From Candidatus Opimibacter skivensis (GTDB lineage: Bacteria > Bacteroidota > Bacteroidia > Chitinophagales > Saprospiraceae): a stretch of 64,000 nucleotides of DNA. Positions 59,080 through 64,000 of the stretch are shown piece by piece (the stretch's first letter is position 1; each line of letters starts with the position of its first letter). Where the stretch lies: NCBI GenBank assembly GCA_016722045.1, contig JADKGY010000001.1:992001-1056000 (forward strand). Reading direction: 5' to 3'. The translations under genes and the position numbers were made by a program. The notes under the pieces are model-generated. The model did not search any database, was not told the origin of the DNA, and saw nothing but the letters and a program-made list of their open reading frames with translations.

Positions 59080-60605
59080 TGGAATTCGTAGCATCCTATA
59101 TCCGGTGCACTCACATCTCTCAAATTTCCATCAAGATCGTCTGTGAATCCAGGAATTGAAATAGCTTTCATCTCAGCAATGGACATCGTGTCAAGGTGAT
59201 AATTATTTTTATTTATGTCCAGAAATAATGTGTCTCCTGAAGTCCATTGATAGCAACCTGTACAGATCGTTTCGAAGAATGTAGGGAAGTTATCCTGCAA
59301 AAGCAGATCATGAACGACAACAATGTTGTTGCTCATTGTTACATTAAATAGCATATCAGCGGGTGCTGAGGCATCTACCATCCACAATTCATCAGTTGAA
59401 GAACCTATCATGATGCTATTACGAACGGTTGCATTTAATTTATTTAGCTGGGCTCCACCTGAACAAAGAGCATCTATGCAATAAAAATTATTCAGCAATA
59501 ATGCTTCTGTACTATTTCCGAAATTGGCCATAGTGCAATACGTTATAGCATAATCGCCACCATATGTCAAGGCTAAAGACTGGCTTCCGTTTTCGTAAAA
59601 TAATGAATTGGAGATGTCCGCTTTTGCATGTCGTGCAAAAAACCCGGGTCCTGAAGTGAAAGAAATACTACTGTGATCCATCTTCACTTCTGATGCGCTG
59701 TCAGCAGATATACCCACTAATCCATTTGATAAATTCAGGTAACTAAAAAGATGCGGCCCGCTCTCAGGTCCGAGACGGATTCCAGCCCATTCACCTTCAT
59801 AATCCGGTTCAATACGATCATCGGCGATCATCACCGGATTGGCAGCTGTCCCCATTACTTTTAGTTTACCTGAAGGAAATGTATAAATCAAGCCTTCATT
59901 ATATATGCCCAATTGATTGTTGGCAATGCCCCCATGCACGTATAATCGCGTCCCTGCAGGTAGAACAAGTGTACATGAATCAATAAGCAAGGTGCCATAA
60001 AGTACATAAGGTTTCGGATCGTCCCACACGATTTCACCCATGGCACAACTTAGAAGTGAAATCCGGTTTGGTGTGTTTGGCCCCGGTATATAATTTGCAT
60101 TCTGGCCCCATGCAATCAATTTTATTTTTTGCGGATTACCATTCGTCAGGAATGTGATCTCGGCTTCAATGATAAATGGACTTAGTGATTCCGGCTGATC
60201 AGGATCAATCGTGGCTTCCGCAAAAACATAAATACTATCGTGAGGAAGAATTTTGACATCTGTGGCCATATCACCGGCAAGTCCATCTACATTGAGATTG
60301 AAAAAAGCCTCATTAGGGCCGACAAGTCTGACCTCACTTATTGTGATCGATAGATCGTGTGGATTATACACTTTGAAAGACCTCGATACTGTGCTTACAC
60401 TTGTCAAAACGGTATCAAAACTCAGCGTATCTGTAGAAAAAGACAATGCATCATTTTGATCGGTTGTGAACTTTTCCTTGTAGCATGATGAAAGGAAAAG
60501 GCAAAGGCTGAAAAAAAGGCTGAGGCGAAGGCTGAGGCTAAGGAGAAAGCTGAGGCTAATGCTGAGGAAATTGATAAAAGAAAAATTTCTTTTCATTCTT
60601 TTCAA
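59076..60605 (-). CDS. Beta-helix surface lipoprotein with repeat-derived signal peptide
   Basis: The 509-residue lipoprotein has a 41-residue leader rich in Leu, Ser and Phe, ending in lipobox LSSC (Cys41). An Ig-like region follows (FKVYNPHDLSITISEVRLVG). From about residue 190 it has a right-handed parallel beta-helix of the type used by surface carbohydrate-active or adhesive proteins (GTAANPVMIADDRIEPDYEG then EWAGIRLGPESGPHLF, SSISFTSGPGFFARHAKADI). The end DVSAPDIGCYEFQ is typical of Bacteroidota beta-helix proteins. The hydrophobic leader is encoded by a GGCTGAGGC-type repeat. No catalytic residue set is recognised. Confidence 0.8.
   Translation of the reverse strand: MKRMKRNFSFINFLSISLSFLLSLSLRLSLFFSLCLFLSSCYKEKFTTDQNDALSFSTDTLSFDTVLTSVSTVSRSFKVYNPHDLSITISEVRLVGPNEAFFNLNVDGLAGDMATDVKILPHDSIYVFAEATIDPDQPESLSPFIIEAEITFLTNGNPQKIKLIAWGQNANYIPGPNTPNRISLLSCAMGEIVWDDPKPYVLYGTLLIDSCTLVLPAGTRLYVHGGIANNQLGIYNEGLIYTFPSGKLKVMGTAANPVMIADDRIEPDYEGEWAGIRLGPESGPHLFSYLNLSNGLVGISADSASEVKMDHSSISFTSGPGFFARHAKADISNSLFYENGSQSLALTYGGDYAITYCTMANFGNSTEALLLNNFYCIDALCSGGAQLNKLNATVRNSIMIGSSTDELWMVDASAPADMLFNVTMSNNIVVVHDLLLQDNFPTFFETICTGCYQWTSGDTLFLDINKNNYHLDTMSIAEMKAISIPGFTDDLDGNLRDVSAPDIGCYEFQ
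60497..60569. repeat. GGCTGAGGCGAAGG-type array forming coding sequence
   Basis: Units AGGCTGAGGCGAAGGCTGAG and AGGCTAATGCTGAGG run through the 5' part of the beta-helix lipoprotein gene. On the coding strand they read CTCAGCCTT-type codons, giving alternating Leu and Ser. The same unit is intergenic at 33326 and 45941. Confidence 0.88.
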
Positions 60606-60610
60606 GTCAA

Positions 60611-60654
60611 AATTAAAAAGCCCCTGAAAGAAAATCTTACAAGGGCTTTTAATT
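60611..60654 (-). terminator. Terminator after gldN
   Basis: On the minus strand AATTAAAAGCCC pairs with GGGCTTTTTAATT around a loop of about 17 nt, and T-rich sequence follows. It lies 18 nt past the gldN stop and would end the gld operon transcript. Confidence 0.75.
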
Positions 60655-60671
60655 ATTTTTTTAACCTTAAA

Positions 60672-61550
60672 TCAATATGACCATAGATCATGTTCCCAGT
60701 TGAATAATTCAGCCTGGATACGATCGGATTCCATGAGTCTTGCTACACCCATGTCTTCACCATTTGCATCGATGAAATATTCAGAAAGCCAAACATCAAG
60801 AACATTCGTTTGCTTGAAGATATAGCTTGAAAATCTACGCTCCTCGAATAAATCATACCAAGTACCAGGTGAGGCATCATTGGATTCGTTGAATGATTGA
60901 TAGCGGGCCAATACCTCACGTGCTTCAGGATAATATACCCAAAATAAAGGAAGAGCATATTTGAAAACACCGTTAGCATCATACTGATCCTGAATAGGAG
61001 CAATGCCAAGGATACGAACTTTCATACGTGAAGCTTCTTTGTCAAAATACCACATCTCCTTCAGTCTGTACTTCTTAATGTCTTCAGGATTTACAGGACT
61101 GTTGACGATCTGAACTTCGTCTTCATACGTATCCGGATTGAAAATGAGACTAGTGTCGGTGTGCATAAGTTTGCCCATCACTTCTTCAGGAGTCATCATT
61201 TCCTTAAAGTCTTCATCCTTGAATACTTTGATTTCTCCGGATTGTGTCCCATCTGAAAGAATAGTAAATAATGGCAATGGAGGATAGCTGAAAGGTTGAT
61301 TGATCTTTTCCCTCACATCTATGACACGCCAGATCTTCCTGTCCCAGGGTATATCGGCTTCGCGAAGCGGTTCATAAGGCAGTACTCTGTTTTCAAAGAT
61401 CATGGTGTGCCTTACGACATCATCCAGATAAACATCTTCGACAGGATCGCTTGATTCTGTGATGACCGTTGTCTCAGCATTCTGAGCCCATCCAATAGAT
61501 GGAAGAAAAGCAAGGCAAAAACCAAACAGATGACCAAAAGATAACTTCAT
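60672..61550 (-). CDS. gldN: T9SS/gliding protein GldN (PorN)
   Basis: The 292-residue protein has a signal peptide (LSFGHLFGFCLAFLPSIGWA) and the family pattern: RHTMIFENRVLPYEPLREAD followed by IPWDRKIWRVIDVREKINQP, NPEDIKKYRLKEMWYFDKEA, RVLGIAPIQDQYDANGVF-like text (here KVRILGIAPIQDQYDANGVF) and TWYDLFEERRFSSYIFKQTN. GldN forms a periplasmic ring with GldK beneath the outer membrane. It is 9 nt after gldM and is the last gene before the terminator. Confidence 0.95.
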   Translation of the reverse strand: MKLSFGHLFGFCLAFLPSIGWAQNAETTVITESSDPVEDVYLDDVVRHTMIFENRVLPYEPLREADIPWDRKIWRVIDVREKINQPFSYPPLPLFTILSDGTQSGEIKVFKDEDFKEMMTPEEVMGKLMHTDTSLIFNPDTYEDEVQIVNSPVNPEDIKKYRLKEMWYFDKEASRMKVRILGIAPIQDQYDANGVFKYALPLFWVYYPEAREVLARYQSFNESNDASPGTWYDLFEERRFSSYIFKQTNVLDVWLSEYFIDANGEDMGVARLMESDRIQAELFNWEHDLWSY

Positions 61551-61559
61551 GATGATTGA

Positions 61560-63128
61560 TTAATTGATTTTAAATACAAGTTGATTGATATTACGGCCTT
61601 GGGCATCACCTGGACACTTGGCTTTCACATCTTCGAAATAGTATGTGTCCCCGGCTTTTGCCTGGTCAACAATTGCTTTCGCTTCTGCACCATAAGGACC
61701 TCCTCTATTTGTAGCAGGCTGAGGATCTTGTCTTCTAGGAACCCGTACTAATTGATAGCCAATGATTTCGCATTTCGCATCAAAGTCAAAATTTTCAAGT
61801 ACTGCAAAAAGACCACGCTGTGCTTTGAATTCACCTGAAGACATAGCTCCCCCACCAGAATTGCTCAATTTTGCTGCAGGGTCAGGAATCCTCTTTGTAC
61901 GGAAAGCTTTCTGAGCAGTGAGACCGGGGGCGGATACATTGATATATGCAAATTCATCTTTTTTAGTCTGTGATGTCACTGTTACAGTAAAAGTACCGTC
62001 ACTATTCCTTGAAATACTTCCTCCACCGCCACCGCTCATATTTACCTGTACCTGATTACTTGGTACACCTGCTGCAGAAACTTCTACCGGATTAGGAACA
62101 CCCATATAGAATACATTCATTTTTGTAGCTGACACAGAAACTGAACGCTCACCTACTTCATATTCAAATTCATTTTTGAATGTATTTGTTTCACCGGTCA
62201 CAGGGTTCGTCACATTAATGCTAGCATTATATTTACGAATACCTACTGAACCTGTTGCTGCCGTATACTTAGCAACACCGTCAGCACCAACAGGTAATGA
62301 CCTTCCATCAACATTTATTGAAATACTTGTCTTACTGTCTGAACCGGCGGCGGCACTTAGGAAGATATCTGCTTCATAGGTGTCGCCTTTGATGACGTAT
62401 GATTTCTTAGCTGCAGAAACAACCATAAACTCTTCAAATACTGCATCAGTTGTCGTTCCTACTTTACCAGCAAGATAATTCAGAATGGTAGCTTCTGTAT
62501 TCTTATTATCATTTTGGATTTTTCGAAGGATAGGAATTGCGGCCTGAAGAGGCATATGATTGAAGTTCATTTCCGCCCAGCTCTTTTTCTTCTTTTTCTT
62601 CCATGTTTCATCATCGATTGATAATGATATATCCTTGCTAAACTTACTTACATCGGCTGTATCAAAAAATTTAGTGTATTTGTCCCTGTATTCGAGGATC
62701 TTAGCTTTAATTGCTTCGCCCACACCTTTATCTACGAGAAGTCTTGTGGTGACATTCTTTTCCTTTTCACCTTTAAGTTTTTCTGTAGGCAGACCCGTTT
62801 CAGGGTCATTCAAATACCCACCGGTGATATTGATCATTGTATCAATGATATGCTGAATATATCCATCAAACTCTGTAGATAATTGTCGAGTCGGATCAAC
62901 ACGTTCAGCATAAACAGCAAGAGATTCTTTCTTTTTCGCACCGTCTTTAATCGCTTTTGGCATCTTATCGTTAGATTGATCGAGAGCCAGATTACTTCTT
63001 TCCATACTCTTATCCACAACTTTAAAAGCATTGAAGATCTCAGCGGAAACATTAAGTGCAAGAAGGGCAGTCAAAACCAGGTACATGATGTTGATCATAA
63101 TCTGCCTGGGTTCCTTTGGAATTGACAT
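61560..63128 (-). CDS. gldM: T9SS/gliding motor protein GldM (PorM)
   Basis: The 522-residue protein starts with the GldM membrane anchor (MINIMYLVLTALLALNVSAE) and a helix-rich first periplasmic domain (FNAFKVVDKSMERSNLALDQ). Three beta domains follow (YVIKGDTYEADIFLSAAAGS; VSATKMNVFYMGVPNPVEVS; and the last with AVLENFDFDAKCEIIGYQLV). GldL and GldM form the proton-driven rotary motor that powers T9SS secretion and gliding; GldM spans the periplasm to the GldK-GldN ring. It lies 56 nt after gldL. Confidence 0.96.
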   Translation of the reverse strand: MSIPKEPRQIMINIMYLVLTALLALNVSAEIFNAFKVVDKSMERSNLALDQSNDKMPKAIKDGAKKKESLAVYAERVDPTRQLSTEFDGYIQHIIDTMINITGGYLNDPETGLPTEKLKGEKEKNVTTRLLVDKGVGEAIKAKILEYRDKYTKFFDTADVSKFSKDISLSIDDETWKKKKKKSWAEMNFNHMPLQAAIPILRKIQNDNKNTEATILNYLAGKVGTTTDAVFEEFMVVSAAKKSYVIKGDTYEADIFLSAAAGSDSKTSISINVDGRSLPVGADGVAKYTAATGSVGIRKYNASINVTNPVTGETNTFKNEFEYEVGERSVSVSATKMNVFYMGVPNPVEVSAAGVPSNQVQVNMSGGGGGSISRNSDGTFTVTVTSQTKKDEFAYINVSAPGLTAQKAFRTKRIPDPAAKLSNSGGGAMSSGEFKAQRGLFAVLENFDFDAKCEIIGYQLVRVPRRQDPQPATNRGGPYGAEAKAIVDQAKAGDTYYFEDVKAKCPGDAQGRNINQLVFKIN

Positions 63129-63184
63129 ATCGGATTAATAGTTTTTCATTAAATAATTAAAACACATCGAAATGATAAGCTCGA

Positions 63185-63919
63185 TTAAGCCTTTGCACCA
63201 CCAGTCATCGCTGTCAGTACATTTCCGTATACACTGTTCAACGACTTGAGATTCTTGTTGAGTGTACCCATCTGATCTTTATAACTGCGTGCATCATCTG
63301 CCGTATTGCCTAATTCAACCATTGCATCATTCATCTTAGCAAGTGATTCCTTTGTCTGAAGGACGCTTTGATACATTGTATTTACGCCTACAAGATTCTG
63401 GTTCAATGCTGTGATATGTCCGCGATATGCTTTAGTTTCTTCAACGCTGTGGCTTAATTCCTGCATAGCCTGATTCATCCTGTCGTAGAAATTACCCATC
63501 GCTTTGATCTGATCAGAAGTCTGTGAAAAATCAACTTCCTGTAAAGCCTTGAGAGAGCTCATGCTTTTAGACATGATTTGCAGTTCAGAAAGCATACCAC
63601 CAAGTTGACCTTCTACTTTCTGGCCATTTAAAGGTCTTGAATCCTTTTCAAGCTCACCCGCAGCAATCGGTGAAATTTTACTGTTGTATCTCTCTAATCC
63701 CGGGTACAGTTTTTCCCAGTAGTAATCCTTCTCAGGAGGTATAAGACCTAACATCAGGAAGATAAAAGCTTCTGTAGAAAGACCTACAGTGATCATTGCA
63801 TCACCCCAAGAGGTGCTTCTGATTTTCCCTAGAGCTCCGATCATGACGACAGCAGCGCCTATCCCGATGACGAAGTTTTTGAAATACTTAAAAGAGCTGG
63901 ATTTAATAAACCTGTACAT
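63185..63919 (-). CDS. gldL: T9SS/gliding motor protein GldL (PorL)
   Basis: The 244-residue inner-membrane protein has two helices in the first 65 residues (FKNFVIGIGAAVVMIGALGK and AMITVGLSTEAFIFLMLGLI), then the Pro-Pro turn PPEKDYYWEKLYPGLE, and a long cytoplasmic coiled region (SKSMSSLKALQEVDFSQTSD, LNQNLVGVNTMYQSVLQTKE). The Glu in STEAFIFLMLG is the membrane-embedded acidic residue expected for the proton path. It is the first gene of gldL-gldM-gldN in the window; gldK would be upstream, beyond the right edge. The 81 bases after its start codon side (63920-64000) show no other feature. Confidence 0.95.
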   Translation of the reverse strand: MYRFIKSSSFKYFKNFVIGIGAAVVMIGALGKIRSTSWGDAMITVGLSTEAFIFLMLGLIPPEKDYYWEKLYPGLERYNSKISPIAAGELEKDSRPLNGQKVEGQLGGMLSELQIMSKSMSSLKALQEVDFSQTSDQIKAMGNFYDRMNQAMQELSHSVEETKAYRGHITALNQNLVGVNTMYQSVLQTKESLAKMNDAMVELGNTADDARSYKDQMGTLNKNLKSLNSVYGNVLTAMTGGAKA

Positions 63920-64000
63920 GTTGGTTGAGATGTTTTTTAGTTAATGAATGTGGTTGATTGAGTTGAAAAGAAAACAACAGGATTTAAAAACAACACCCTG

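Overview
The window reads as a chromosomal segment of a member of the Bacteroidota, most likely a Saprospiria-like gliding or filamentous lineage (the lineage is inference; the phylum is well supported). Direct evidence: gldL-gldM-gldN of the type IX secretion system (T9SS) and porX, its response regulator; four predicted T9SS cargo proteins with type A or type B C-terminal sorting domains; the bamD-rpoZ-coaBC-DUF4835 and fabH-efp-accB-accC gene orders seen in this phylum; a LytS-type kinase with a two-component-regulator beta-propeller; and repeated matches to the Bacteroidota -7 promoter element TAnnTTTG ahead of genes.

Layout. 1-1400: 3' part of a TlpA-like thioredoxin, then tRNA-Ser(GCT) and tRNA-Pro(TGG) on the minus strand, a hairpin terminator, and a damaged second Pro-like tRNA. 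1400-6400: a small lipoprotein, a BaiN/HI0933-type flavoprotein paired with an unknown gene, a frameshifted small ORF, a CBS-domain protein with a membrane partner, and a saccharopine dehydrogenase-like protein. 6600-15700: ftsK, lolA, a GH3-like gene, bamD, rpoZ, coaBC, DUF4835, purN. 15760-23400 (minus): ACC deaminase-like enzyme, a T9SS cargo protein, an MsbA-like ABC exporter, accC, accB, efp, fabH. 23900-31800: thioredoxin-SPOR protein, hutI, a 1273-residue adhesin-like T9SS protein, and a LamG T9SS protein. 32000-43000: tatC, a small membrane protein, porX, an HD phosphohydrolase, glyA, a DUF559 nuclease cassette, truA, clpX, clpP, tig, tRNA-Leu(TAG). 43200-53200: rel/spoT, a Fur-family regulator, a propeller histidine kinase with its LytTR regulator, and a T9SS cargo protein. 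53400-60600: purA, an exported SAM-methyltransferase-like lipoprotein, an AstE-like and RimK-like pair, an MFS/UMF1 transporter, and a parallel beta-helix lipoprotein. 60670-63920: gldN, gldM, gldL, with further genes of the operon presumably beyond the right edge.

How it works together. Most genes are housekeeping: division and chromosome segregation, envelope lipoprotein and outer-membrane assembly, coenzyme A, fatty acids, purines, proteolysis, stringent response. The accessory theme is surface biology: a T9SS core, its regulator, and the cargo that would leave through it.

The most unusual material is between genes. Short-unit tandem arrays and long palindromes start at or within a few bases of stop codons, often pairing across convergent gene ends. 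A dispersed repeat of about 27 bp occurs in full or partial form at several intergenic sites, and two inward-facing copies flank a DUF559 (PD-(D/E)XK-fold) nuclease gene whose stop codon lies inside one copy. That cassette is the best candidate here for an undescribed mobile or repeat-propagating system. In one gene an array of the same family has become the coding sequence of a signal peptide. All calls were made by reading the sequence; no database search was run.
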